From: Spirochaetota bacterium
Lineage (GTDB): Bacteria > Spirochaetota > UBA4802 > JAFGJZ01
DNA length: 64,000 bases
Assembly (NCBI GenBank): GCA_029554345.1
Contig: JAKPJF010000142.1
Location: forward strand, 45,619 to 109,618
Direction: 5' to 3'
Shown here: positions 45,189 to 53,551 of the stretch, piece after piece
Layout of the letters: each line of letters opens with the position of its first letter
Position numbering within the stretch: position 1 is the stretch's first letter
Made by a program: the position numbers and the translations under genes
Notes under the pieces: model-generated
Told to the model about the DNA's origin: nothing
Seen by the model: the letters and a program-made list of their open reading frames with translations, nothing else
Databases searched by the model: none

Positions 45189-46826
45189 ATGTCTTATCAG
45201 GTTATTGCCCGGCGGTGGCGTCCGCAGAATTTCAATGAAGTCGTTTTTCAGGATCATGTCCTGAAGACTATCCGCAATTCCATTTCTTCGGGCAGGGTTT
45301 CCCACGCCTATATTTTTACCGGACCGCGCGGTGTCGGAAAGACTACCGTTGCGAGAATTCTCGCCAAGTCGCTCAACTGCCTTGAAGGTCCGACTCCTGA
45401 TCCTTGCGGTGTTTGTGAAAACTGCGTCGAAATCAAAAACGGCACTTCCTTCGACGTTTATGAAATTGACGGTGCCAGCAATACAAGCGTCGATAATATC
45501 CGCGACCTGCGCGAAAAGGTCAACTTCGCTCCAGTTAAGTCAAAGTTTAAGATTTATATCATAGATGAAGTTCACATGCTGTCTACAGGGGCTTTTAACG
45601 CTCTGCTGAAGACTCTTGAAGAGCCTCCTGCTCATGTAGTCTTTATCTTCGCGACTACAGAGATTCATAAAGTACCTGATACAATTTTATCCAGATGTCA
45701 GAAATACAATTTCAAAAAGATTCCGGTTGAAGCGATTGCGGATCATCTTAAGAAAATTCTTTCATCAGACAAGGTCGATTACGAGCCTTCGGCAATATTT
45801 CCCATCGCTCGTGCGAGCGGCGGTTCTATGCGTGACGCGCAGTCTCTGCTTGAACAGGCTATTTCCTTTTCTGACGGAAAGATCACTGAAGCAAACGCGC
45901 TTGAGTCTCTCGGCATCGTTCCATTTTCGAGCTATTCAAGACTTCTTTCGGCACTTGTTTCATTGTCAAAAGAAGCTCTGATGAAAGAGATTGATTCAAT
46001 TGCCGAAAGCGGTGCGAATCTTCAATTATATCTTTCTGGTTTCGCTGAGGTCATAAGATGTGTCCGTCTTCTCAAAAGCGGAATCTATCTTTATAACGCT
46101 TCATCTTTTTCAAAAGAGGAAGCCGAAGCTCTGAAGAAATTTTCAGATGAATTTTCTGATGAGGAATTATCAGCATTTTTTAAAATTCTAACCAGCACAT
46201 ATTTTGAGATTAAGGGAATAGAGAACGAGCGCTTAAGTATTGAAATGGGTCTTCTCGACATGATCGAACTCCGTTCAAGACCTTCCATTGCCGAAATAAT
46301 AAAAAAACTTGAATCATCACCGGGAGTTTTGCCGACTGCTGAAAAAAAAAGCGTTCAGACGGCAAATCCTGAAGTCCCTGTAAGAAATATTCCAGAGAGA
46401 ATAAATCCGGCAAGTTCACAGCCTCAAAAAAAAAATGATATTGCCGCAGACGGAATTCTGAATTCATTTTTTGAAGAGTCGCGAAAGATTAAACTTTATC
46501 TTTATCAGAAAATAAAAGCCGCTTACAATGTCGAAGTCAAATCGTCCGTAGTAGTTTTTTCAAAAATCAATGACGGAAAGATTCTTGACGCTCATGACAT
46601 CGCTTTCATAAAGGACTGGTTTGCGGCAAAATCGTTTTCGGTTAGAATAGCCGAAGAAAACGAACCAGACGACGCGCCTTTGCCGGAAGAAGATGTGCGT
46701 ACTGCCGTTGATTTCGGAGTTGAAGAAAAACCGCATCCCGCAGTAGAGAAGGTTGTGAATTTTTTTCAGGGCGAGATAGTTGAGCCTCAAAAGAAAAATA
46801 ATATGAATAAAAATATCGGAGAGTAG
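45189..46826 (+). CDS. dnaX: DNA polymerase III subunit gamma/tau
   Basis: The clamp-loader ATPase has Walker A TGPRGVGKTT, a four-cysteine zinc site (CLEGPTPDPCGVCENC), Walker B IIDEVHML, and sensor motif FATTE. At 545 residues it is near tau length; the C-terminal part is less conserved. GAGG precedes the ATG. It starts the dnaX-ybaB-recR operon, an arrangement widespread in bacteria. Confidence 0.95.
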   Translation: MSYQVIARRWRPQNFNEVVFQDHVLKTIRNSISSGRVSHAYIFTGPRGVGKTTVARILAKSLNCLEGPTPDPCGVCENCVEIKNGTSFDVYEIDGASNTSVDNIRDLREKVNFAPVKSKFKIYIIDEVHMLSTGAFNALLKTLEEPPAHVVFIFATTEIHKVPDTILSRCQKYNFKKIPVEAIADHLKKILSSDKVDYEPSAIFPIARASGGSMRDAQSLLEQAISFSDGKITEANALESLGIVPFSSYSRLLSALVSLSKEALMKEIDSIAESGANLQLYLSGFAEVIRCVRLLKSGIYLYNASSFSKEEAEALKKFSDEFSDEELSAFFKILTSTYFEIKGIENERLSIEMGLLDMIELRSRPSIAEIIKKLESSPGVLPTAEKKSVQTANPEVPVRNIPERINPASSQPQKKNDIAADGILNSFFEESRKIKLYLYQKIKAAYNVEVKSSVVVFSKINDGKILDAHDIAFIKDWFAAKSFSVRIAEENEPDDAPLPEEDVRTAVDFGVEEKPHPAVEKVVNFFQGEIVEPQKKNNMNKNIGE

Positions 46827-46827
46827 T

Positions 46828-47139
46828 ATGTTCGGTGAACTCGGAAATTTAATGAAAATGCAGAGCGAGATCCGCAAGATTCAGAAGACTTTAAAGAAGA
46901 TGGAATCTGTCGGCATAAGCGATGACGGACTCGCGTCGATTACCGTTAACGGCGAATTTGAAATTGTTTCTGTTAAGATTGACGAAGATGTTTTGAAAAC
47001 TGCTGACAAGCGTCAGATTGAAAAGGCTGTTTCTCATGCATATAACAAAGCTGCTAAATCCAATAAAGAGGCAAGCGCCGCGAAGATGAAAGAACTTACA
47101 GGCGGACTGAAAATTCCTGGAATGGACGGATTGTTTTAA
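46828..47139 (+). CDS. ybaB: YbaB/EbfC nucleoid-associated protein
   Basis: The 103-residue protein shows the family plan: LMKMQSEIRKIQKTLKKM, a beta core with VNGEFEIVSVKID, and a helical end with KMKELTGGLKIPGM. Such proteins bind DNA as dimers. In Borrelia the homologue is EbfC. It lies between dnaX and recR and shares one base with recR. Confidence 0.93.
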   Translation: MFGELGNLMKMQSEIRKIQKTLKKMESVGISDDGLASITVNGEFEIVSVKIDEDVLKTADKRQIEKAVSHAYNKAAKSNKEASAAKMKELTGGLKIPGMDGLF

Positions 47140-47735
47140 TGGTTTCAAAGTATCTTGAAGCTCTCATCGCAGAATTTTCTAAAATTCCCGGAATGGGACA
47201 GAAGAGCGCTGCGCGTGCGGCATTTTATATCTTAAAGCAGAAAGATTCGGACGTCAAAAGATTTGCATCCGCCTTGATAGATATAAAAGAAAAAATCCGT
47301 GAGTGTTCGGTTTGCGGCGGAATATCTGATGCGGACATATGTTCGATATGTTCTGATCATTCAAGAGATTCCTCGGTTATTTGCGTTGTCGAAGACGAAA
47401 AAGATATTCTTACCATCGAAAAGACCCGCATTTTCAGAGGTGTCTATCATGTTCTGAAGGGAGTTATTTCTCCTCTTGACGGAATAGGTCCGGATGATTT
47501 GAGAATCAATGAGCTTTATGATAAATGTAAAACAGGCAAGGTGAGGGAGATTATTCTCGCTACCAATCCGACTCTTGAAGGTGACGCAACATCTCTCTAC
47601 CTGACGCATAAACTTAAAGAGATGAACATCCGCGTGATGCGCATATCGCGCGGACTTCCTGTCGGCGGTGAACTCGATTTTGCCGATACTGCAACTATTG
47701 CGCGTTCATTCGATGAAAGGATAGAGGTTTTTTAA
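47139..47735 (+). CDS. recR: Recombination protein RecR
   Basis: RecR acts with RecF/RecO to load RecA at gaps. The 198 residues contain the helix-hairpin-helix (KIPGMGQKSAARAAFYIL), the zinc site CSVCGGISDADICSIC, and the Toprim domain (VICVVEDEKDILTIE). It overlaps ybaB by one base and the convergent der gene by four. Confidence 0.95.
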   Translation: MVSKYLEALIAEFSKIPGMGQKSAARAAFYILKQKDSDVKRFASALIDIKEKIRECSVCGGISDADICSICSDHSRDSSVICVVEDEKDILTIEKTRIFRGVYHVLKGVISPLDGIGPDDLRINELYDKCKTGKVREIILATNPTLEGDATSLYLTHKLKEMNIRVMRISRGLPVGGELDFADTATIARSFDERIEVF

Positions 47736-49213
47736 CCTCTTCCGTTTCTGTTTCTTCCTCTTCGGCCGGCATTTTCCTTTGTTTTTTTGGAATCTCTTTT
47801 TTTCGGAAATTTATTAGCCTGCGCGATTTTATTTTTTTCAGTTTTGGTTTTCGGTTTCGGCTTAACTCTGCTTTTATTTTCAGCAGCTGCCGCTTCTTTG
47901 CGTTTTCTATCCTTTCCTTCGAGCTTAATTACTATAGGAATGCCGTGAATTCCGAGAAGTTTCTGAAACTCTTTCTGCAGAAAGCGGACTGCATCTGCGC
48001 GGAAATTTTTCTCGTTATTAACGAAAAGTTTGAACTGAGGCGGAATCGTGTCAACCTGAGTCGCATAGTAAATCTTAATATCGCTACCGAGTGAAGGAAG
48101 TTTGTGTTCTCTTTGAATTTCTTCAAGCGCCTTGTTCAGTTTTGCCGTTCCTATTCGCTTGGAAGCTTTCTCTTTCATCTCAATCGCTGTTTTTAAGAGC
48201 TTATGAATTCTTGTTTTTTCTTTTGCAGATATGGCAATGATAGGGAAGTCTGCAGTTCGATAAAACTTAAAGAGAAGGTATTCTTTGAATTCTTCGAAAG
48301 TTTTATCGGTTTTTGTAACCGCATCCCATTTGTTTACAGCAATTATAAGAGGTTTGTTAACTTCAAGGATCTGATCGGCGATTTTTTTATCTGCTTCGGT
48401 TAGTCCCTGCGCTGCATCAATCAGATGAACAACAACATCTGAATCCTTTATTGACTGAATTGAACGGTTTAGTGAGTAGTATTCAACGTCTTCCTTTATT
48501 CTTTTTTTGCGTCTTATGCCTGCTGTATCTATTATTTCGATTGTTTTCTCTTCAAAACGGAAAGAATCATTAACTGAATCGCGTGTTGTGCCGGGTATAT
48601 CCGAAACTATTGATCTTTCGCAGCCCATGAAAGCGTTAAGAAGCGTCGATTTGCCCGCATTCGGTTTTCCGACTAGAGAAATTTTGAGATCAGGTTCACC
48701 GATACTTTTCGGTGAATGAGGAAGCAGGTCTGCTATTTTATCGAGAAGCATCGGAATATTGAAATTGCTCTTCGCGGAGATTGGAAGAATGTCATTTACT
48801 CCCAGCTCGTAGAAGTTCGACATGTTTCTCAGCTCATCTGATGAATCCATTTTGTTTACTGCGACAATCATTGGCTTAGAAAGTTTTCTGATTTTTGAAA
48901 TAAGCGTGTGATCAAACTTTTCAACTGAAGGATTTTCAAGAAGAAATACTATCAAATCTGCATTTTCAAGATGATTCTCTGCATTAGAAATGATTTTTGA
49001 AGATAATTCAGAATCTTTAGGCAGATCAAGTCCCGGAGTATCGGATAAAATGAATGAACACTTGGGATGATTGACTTTGAAATTCAAAATATCGCGTGTA
49101 AGACCCGGAAGATCATCAACGATCGCGTGTTTTTTCTTTATGAGTGAATTGAAGAGCGTTGATTTTCCAACATTTCTTCTTCCTATGATGACTACAAGTG
49201 GTATCTGTTTCAT
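47732..49213 (-). CDS. der: Ribosome-assembly GTPase Der
   Basis: Der (EngA) matures the 50S subunit. Two tandem GTPase domains are present: G1 GRRNVGKST with DTPGLDL, and G1 GKPNAGKST with DTAGIRRKKR, each with NKxD, followed by the KH-like domain. The 493-residue protein ends in a Lys/Arg-rich low-complexity tail of about 60 residues (from KGKDRKRKEAAAAE) that most Der proteins lack or have shorter, probably for rRNA binding. Confidence 0.94.
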   Translation of the reverse strand: MKQIPLVVIIGRRNVGKSTLFNSLIKKKHAIVDDLPGLTRDILNFKVNHPKCSFILSDTPGLDLPKDSELSSKIISNAENHLENADLIVFLLENPSVEKFDHTLISKIRKLSKPMIVAVNKMDSSDELRNMSNFYELGVNDILPISAKSNFNIPMLLDKIADLLPHSPKSIGEPDLKISLVGKPNAGKSTLLNAFMGCERSIVSDIPGTTRDSVNDSFRFEEKTIEIIDTAGIRRKKRIKEDVEYYSLNRSIQSIKDSDVVVHLIDAAQGLTEADKKIADQILEVNKPLIIAVNKWDAVTKTDKTFEEFKEYLLFKFYRTADFPIIAISAKEKTRIHKLLKTAIEMKEKASKRIGTAKLNKALEEIQREHKLPSLGSDIKIYYATQVDTIPPQFKLFVNNEKNFRADAVRFLQKEFQKLLGIHGIPIVIKLEGKDRKRKEAAAAENKSRVKPKPKTKTEKNKIAQANKFPKKRDSKKTKENAGRRGRNRNGRG

Positions 49214-49442
49214 TTTTTTCTTCCGCGTAAAATTATTTTTGATAATTATTCAATAAGAGAAATATATTTTGATCGATTTGATTCGGCAATAGATAAAAAT
49301 ATCATTTGAATGATTTCAAATACCAGTTTTTTAACTTGCATAACATTATTAAAGCACTTTTTATGTGATTATATAAAAAAAAGCTTGATAATTAAACTTG
49401 ATTATTATAGAAGAATGTATTAATCAATTAGAGGAGTTAAAA

Positions 49443-49643
49443 ATGGCGGAGAAATCTCTCAAACAGCTTCTTGCAGATGACAAAAAATGCAAAGACAAAA
49501 TCAAGAAAGCTAAGGATCAGATCGCAGCTGATCAGAAAACTCTCAAAGTTCTTGCAGAAAAAATCAAAGATGCAAAAGCTAAAGAAGCAGCTGCTAAGAA
49601 AAACAGCAAGAAAGTTGTTAAAAAAGCTGTTAAAAAGAAGTAA
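49443..49643 (+). CDS. Histone-H1-like Lys/Ala-rich small protein
   Basis: The 66-residue protein contains 24 lysines. The first 45 residues form a likely coiled helix (QIAADQKTLKVLAEKIKD); the end is a Lys/Ala/Val repeat (NSKKVVKKAVKKK) like bacterial H1-type proteins such as Hc1 tails. It is therefore a candidate nucleoid or nucleic-acid-binding protein. A frame start at 49398 is possible, but GAGGAG precedes 49443. Its single-gene unit ends in an intrinsic terminator. Confidence 0.7.
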   Translation: MAEKSLKQLLADDKKCKDKIKKAKDQIAADQKTLKVLAEKIKDAKAKEAAAKKNSKKVVKKAVKKK

Positions 49644-49661
49644 TTCGTTTTATCTTTTTTT

Positions 49662-49692
49662 AAAAGGCTGCTTTCGGGCAGTCTTTTTTTTT
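49662..49692 (+). terminator. Intrinsic terminator of the histone-like gene
   Basis: AAAAGGCTGC (49662-49671) pairs with GCAGTCTTTT (49678-49687) with one G-U pair, followed by a long T-run. Confidence 0.85.
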
Positions 49693-49779
49693 CTTAACCC
49701 CGTCTTCTTTTCATGTTTCTAAAGCTAGTCTTCAATTCTTCCGAAAATAAAAAAGGGAATCTAATATTCGGAGATTTTT

Positions 49780-50958
49780 GTGTATACATACAAAGAGCGC
49801 AAGCAGAGATTTTTCAGTGAGATAACCAATAAAGAGCAGATATACTCTATATTAAAGGTTAAATTCAATCAAAAGTCTCTTAAAATAAAGTTTGATCTTG
49901 ATGCGCGCGAAATTCTTTTTAATGAATTCAATGATTCCGATCATACAATCATGGTTGTTACCGATGAAAGTTATATTCCCAACGCCGAAGGCATTATTGT
50001 AGTTTCGGCTCTTCTTGAAAAATATTTTGAAGCAGATCTGAAAATTTTAGAAAAAAAGACCGACGGTTATTTTAAATGCTCCGTTCACGGCGGCCGTATC
50101 GCGACTACAGGAAGATCCGATCTCCGGTTTAAGGTCAATGAGGATGATGTTGTTGCAACAAATTTCAGATTTTCAAAGTATTCAATTGATTTAAATACAT
50201 ATACTCTTCCAACCAGCATAAAGGTAATACTCGACCAGTTTGAATCAAGCAAGCGTTCAAGCGCCGATTTCTATGAAATAGGCTACTTCGATACGGAAGA
50301 CGAAATTCTTCTTGCTATGAAGAAAACAAATTCATCACTTTTGATTTCAGATTTAAATGATCCTTCGACGTTTTCTCCTCCGATTGACGGTTTTCTTGAT
50401 TTCAGGGCTGTTTTGCGCGAAAAATCTGATCACTATATTTCGAAGCTGAAAGAAAAGGGCTACATCTCCGTAGCAATGATTCCCATTGTTTATATTTCTG
50501 ATTCCGAGTCGGTAATTCCATTTGCTTACATCAGAATGTACTCTAAGATAAAAAAATATGATTTGGATGATGTTTTTTCGATGAAGGAGGACTCTTTCCG
50601 CCTTGTAGAACGTATTCGCGAAGCAAATACTGTTCTTCTTTCACAGAAACAGCGTATAACTGATATCAGCCGGGGCGGCCTGAAGCTTTTAATCGATAAT
50701 GACGAGCTTAAACGTTATCTTATAAAGTCGCGCGGGTTCGTTTTTGATATAGTTTTTAAACTGCAGGCTCCTATTACTATTTATGCTGAAATACGTTTTA
50801 CGGGAACAGATGACGAGAAAAATCTGATTTTGGGAATGTGTTTTGTCGGCAATACTTCGAGAAAAGATCAGATGAAGCATTTATATGATATTCTTGAACC
50901 GATGGAGCTCGAATATAAGAAAAAGCTTATTCTTCAGATGAAACAGCGCCAGACTTAA
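49780..50958 (+). CDS. PilZ-type protein, DUF1577-like
   Basis: The 392-residue soluble protein has an N-terminal domain without a clear match and a C-terminal PilZ-like domain near residues 275-360 (RITDISRGGLKLLI, then YAEIRFTGTDDEKNLILGMCFVG). PilZ domains bind cyclic di-GMP; the DISRGG part is present but the usual upstream RxxxR is not clear. The layout recalls DUF1577 proteins of spirochaetes. GTG start with GGAG six bases upstream. Confidence 0.6.
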   Translation: MYTYKERKQRFFSEITNKEQIYSILKVKFNQKSLKIKFDLDAREILFNEFNDSDHTIMVVTDESYIPNAEGIIVVSALLEKYFEADLKILEKKTDGYFKCSVHGGRIATTGRSDLRFKVNEDDVVATNFRFSKYSIDLNTYTLPTSIKVILDQFESSKRSSADFYEIGYFDTEDEILLAMKKTNSSLLISDLNDPSTFSPPIDGFLDFRAVLREKSDHYISKLKEKGYISVAMIPIVYISDSESVIPFAYIRMYSKIKKYDLDDVFSMKEDSFRLVERIREANTVLLSQKQRITDISRGGLKLLIDNDELKRYLIKSRGFVFDIVFKLQAPITIYAEIRFTGTDDEKNLILGMCFVGNTSRKDQMKHLYDILEPMELEYKKKLILQMKQRQT

Positions 50959-50968
50959 TGTAAATAGT

Positions 50969-51625
50969 TCACTTTGAATTCTTTAAAACTTCCGCATCAG
51001 ATTTTCTCGCATAAAGAGGCAGAAGTTTATCCCATGAAAGAAAATTTCCGCTGTTTGTTTCGGCATATTTGAACAAATCATCAAAATGCACCGGATTAAA
51101 TTCTCTGTAACTTCCGCCGAGTATATCTTTATATTTTTGCGCACCGTTTCCGGTTGCAGCAATAATTCTGCCGGATATCATTTTCTGAATGTCTTCAGGA
51201 AAATAATCGCCGGGTTTTATAATTTCAACAGGCATTGAATCTGTTTTTGTGTAACAAGCCGCGAAAATTCTGTTTTTCTTTGCATCAAAGGCGCTTAATA
51301 CTGTTTCGCCTTCATCTGCAGTAAGCATTGAAAAAATCATTTGTGAAGGAATGCCCATAACGGGAATATTCAATATCTGTGAAAGCATTCGTGCAGTAGA
51401 AACTGCGATTCGTATGCCGGTAAATGAACCGGGTCCTGTTCCGCATATCAATCTATTGATTTCTTTCCGGTTTATCCCGGATTTTTTTATAACTGCATCG
51501 ATTGATGAAAGAAACATCGCGGAATGTTTGGTTCCGGCATCAATGACTTCATTCACAATGCCGCTATCTGTTTTTACAGCGCATATTTGAAATTCGCTGG
51601 ATGTATCAATCAAAAGGGTATTCAA
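50969..51625 (-). CDS. tsaB: tRNA threonylcarbamoyladenosine protein TsaB
   Basis: TsaB is the partner of TsaD in making t6A37 of ANN-decoding tRNAs. The 218 residues show LLIDTSSEFQICAV, the KHSAMFLSSID helix and CGTGPGSFTGIRIAVSTARML. It overlaps tsaE by 20 bases. Confidence 0.93.
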   Translation of the reverse strand: MNTLLIDTSSEFQICAVKTDSGIVNEVIDAGTKHSAMFLSSIDAVIKKSGINRKEINRLICGTGPGSFTGIRIAVSTARMLSQILNIPVMGIPSQMIFSMLTADEGETVLSAFDAKKNRIFAACYTKTDSMPVEIIKPGDYFPEDIQKMISGRIIAATGNGAQKYKDILGGSYREFNPVHFDDLFKYAETNSGNFLSWDKLLPLYARKSDAEVLKNSK

Positions 51626-52028
51626 GGGTAATTCTCCTTTCTTCGTCGCTGATGATTTCGATTGTAACGGAAATATGTTTTTCCGGCATCAGTGAACCGC
51701 ATTTTTCAGCCCATTCAATCCATGAAACTCCGTTTCCATAGAAATATTCTTCAAAACCCATCAGTTCAATTTCTTCCGGAGTTTCAATTCTGTAAAGGTC
51801 AAAATGATAAAATGGAATCTTTCCGGAATATTCCTCGAGGATGGTGAAAGTAGGAGAGGTAATATCATCTGTTATTCCGAGACCGCGCGCGAACTCCTTT
51901 GCCATGAGAGTTTTTCCTGCTCCAAGTGTTCCTGTTACCGAGTAGACTTCACCGGGTTTTGCTTTTTTCCCCAGTTCAAAAGCGATTCGGCGTGATTCGT
52001 CTTCGTTATTTGAAATAAAAACTTTCAT
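51606..52028 (-). CDS. tsaE: tRNA t6A ATPase TsaE
   Basis: The 140-residue P-loop protein has Walker A GTLGAGKTLMAKEFARGLG, SPTFTILEEY, and the FYHFDLYRIE and VSWIEWAEK motifs. It works with TsaB and TsaD. It starts inside the stop of the rluD-like gene (ATGA), forming a three-gene operon. Confidence 0.95.
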   Translation of the reverse strand: MKVFISNNEDESRRIAFELGKKAKPGEVYSVTGTLGAGKTLMAKEFARGLGITDDITSPTFTILEEYSGKIPFYHFDLYRIETPEEIELMGFEEYFYGNGVSWIEWAEKCGSLMPEKHISVTIEIISDEERRITLEYPFD

Positions 52029-52957
52029 CTATGCGGAATCTTTCCGAGCTTTATTAAAAATTTTGACATATGATCGGGATACGGAATTTCGAAAGTCATT
52101 TTTTTACCGGTTTCAGGATGTTCAAACGAAAGTTTCACTGAAGACAGCATAAGAGGAATATTCAGCTGTTTTGTGTTTTTTGAGTAAAGAGGGTCTCCTG
52201 CAATCGGATTGTTTTTATGCGCCATATGAACGCGTATCTGATGCGTGCGGCCGGTGTGCAGAACTATTTTTAGAAGAGTATAATCTCCTGCCTGTGTCTT
52301 GAAATTCTGTGCAGTAAAATATTCTGTTATAGAATCTCTTCCTGAAGAAGTGACTGCCATTTTTTTTCTATTAACAGGATGTCTTCCTATTTTTTCTTCA
52401 ATAATGCCGTTTTGCGGATATACTATTCCGTGAACAATTGCGGCATATTCCTTGTAAATTCTGCGTTCGGCAAAGTCTTTTGAAAGTTTTCTGTGTGAAA
52501 TATCGTTTTTTGCGACGACCAGAATACCTGCAGTGTCTTTATCCAGCCTGTGCACGATGCCCGGTCTTTCTTCGCCCCCTATTCCGGAGAGATCTTTTAT
52601 TTTGTAAAGCAGGGCGTTAACGAGAGTGCCTGAATTGATGCCTGCACCGGCATGTACGGTCATCCCGTATGGTTTGTTTATGACGGCAATTGATGAATCT
52701 TCGTAGATGATTTCAATAGGTATATCTTCAGCTTCAAGGGAGACTTTTCCGGGTTCAGGTATTGAAAAGGAGACTTCATCGCCTGCTTTCAGTTTTGAAC
52801 TTCTTTTTGCAGGTTTTCCGTTAAGACTGAAGTGACCGTCATCAATCAGCTTCTGGATATAGCTTCTTGAATAGTTTCCGCCGAGATTTGTGAATGCGAA
52901 AACGTCCAGTCTTGTTCCTGAATCATTTTCGTCTGCGTTTAAAACATTATTTTGCAT
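52025..52957 (-). CDS. RluA/RluD-family 23S rRNA pseudouridine synthase
   Basis: The 310-residue protein has an N-terminal S4 domain (SRSYIQKLIDDGHFSLNGKP) and the pseudouridine synthase domain with the catalytic aspartate in GIVHRLDKDTAGILVVAK, and RTHQIRVHMAH. RluD is the likely type, but RluA/C cannot be separated from sequence alone. First gene of the rluD-tsaE-tsaB operon. Confidence 0.92.
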   Translation of the reverse strand: MQNNVLNADENDSGTRLDVFAFTNLGGNYSRSYIQKLIDDGHFSLNGKPAKRSSKLKAGDEVSFSIPEPGKVSLEAEDIPIEIIYEDSSIAVINKPYGMTVHAGAGINSGTLVNALLYKIKDLSGIGGEERPGIVHRLDKDTAGILVVAKNDISHRKLSKDFAERRIYKEYAAIVHGIVYPQNGIIEEKIGRHPVNRKKMAVTSSGRDSITEYFTAQNFKTQAGDYTLLKIVLHTGRTHQIRVHMAHKNNPIAGDPLYSKNTKQLNIPLMLSSVKLSFEHPETGKKMTFEIPYPDHMSKFLIKLGKIPHR

Positions 52958-53079
52958 GATAATACAGAAAGCTTTGACGGGGTGCTAATTGTCAAAATAT
53001 TTTTAGAAAGGTAAATTAAGCACCTCAAAAAATACTTGATTAAACAATTGTTAGGAAATGAACTTGCACGGCGGTATAA

Positions 53080-53457
53080 ATGGCAATGACGGGTTATAGT
53101 AAAAAAGTAGCATTGTTTAATGAAAGATTTAATGAACTGATTCCGTTTTTACCGGTATTCTACCTTCTGGAGATTACTTTACTTTCGATTATTTTGACGG
53201 CTTTCATTTCAAAAATTTTGGTCTTTTTGACTGCCCTGATTCTTATTTCTGCGGTTGGTTCTCTGACGGTTTTGCTTTTTTTCGGAAACAGCAGGGCGTT
53301 CAGGATATTTCCGTTTATTCTTGATGTCCATATCCCTTTTTCTATAGCTGTTTTTATTTTTTCTTTAGCCGGCTCATCTGATATAATGATGCCTTCTTTT
53401 CGTTTATTTTATGCTCTAATTGAACTGATAGCGCTTTTTTTTCTGACCCGCCGCTGA
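53080..53457 (+). CDS. Small four-helix membrane protein, unknown
   Basis: The 125-residue protein has about four membrane helices (near 22-42, 45-65, 82-102, 105-120) and short loops. No family is recognised. A TATAAA at 53075-53080 overlaps its ATG, so a start at the ATG at 53086 from a leaderless mRNA is an alternative. It may be expressed with the FnIII gene behind it. Confidence 0.55.
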   Translation: MAMTGYSKKVALFNERFNELIPFLPVFYLLEITLLSIILTAFISKILVFLTALILISAVGSLTVLLFFGNSRAFRIFPFILDVHIPFSIAVFIFSLAGSSDIMMPSFRLFYALIELIALFFLTRR

Positions 53458-53551
53458 TTTTTCCGATACACTTCTAATCAGTTGAAGTTTTCGGCTTACG
53501 ATGCCGAAAATGTTAAAGGATGATTGTATCTTTAAAACAGCGGTATAAGTA

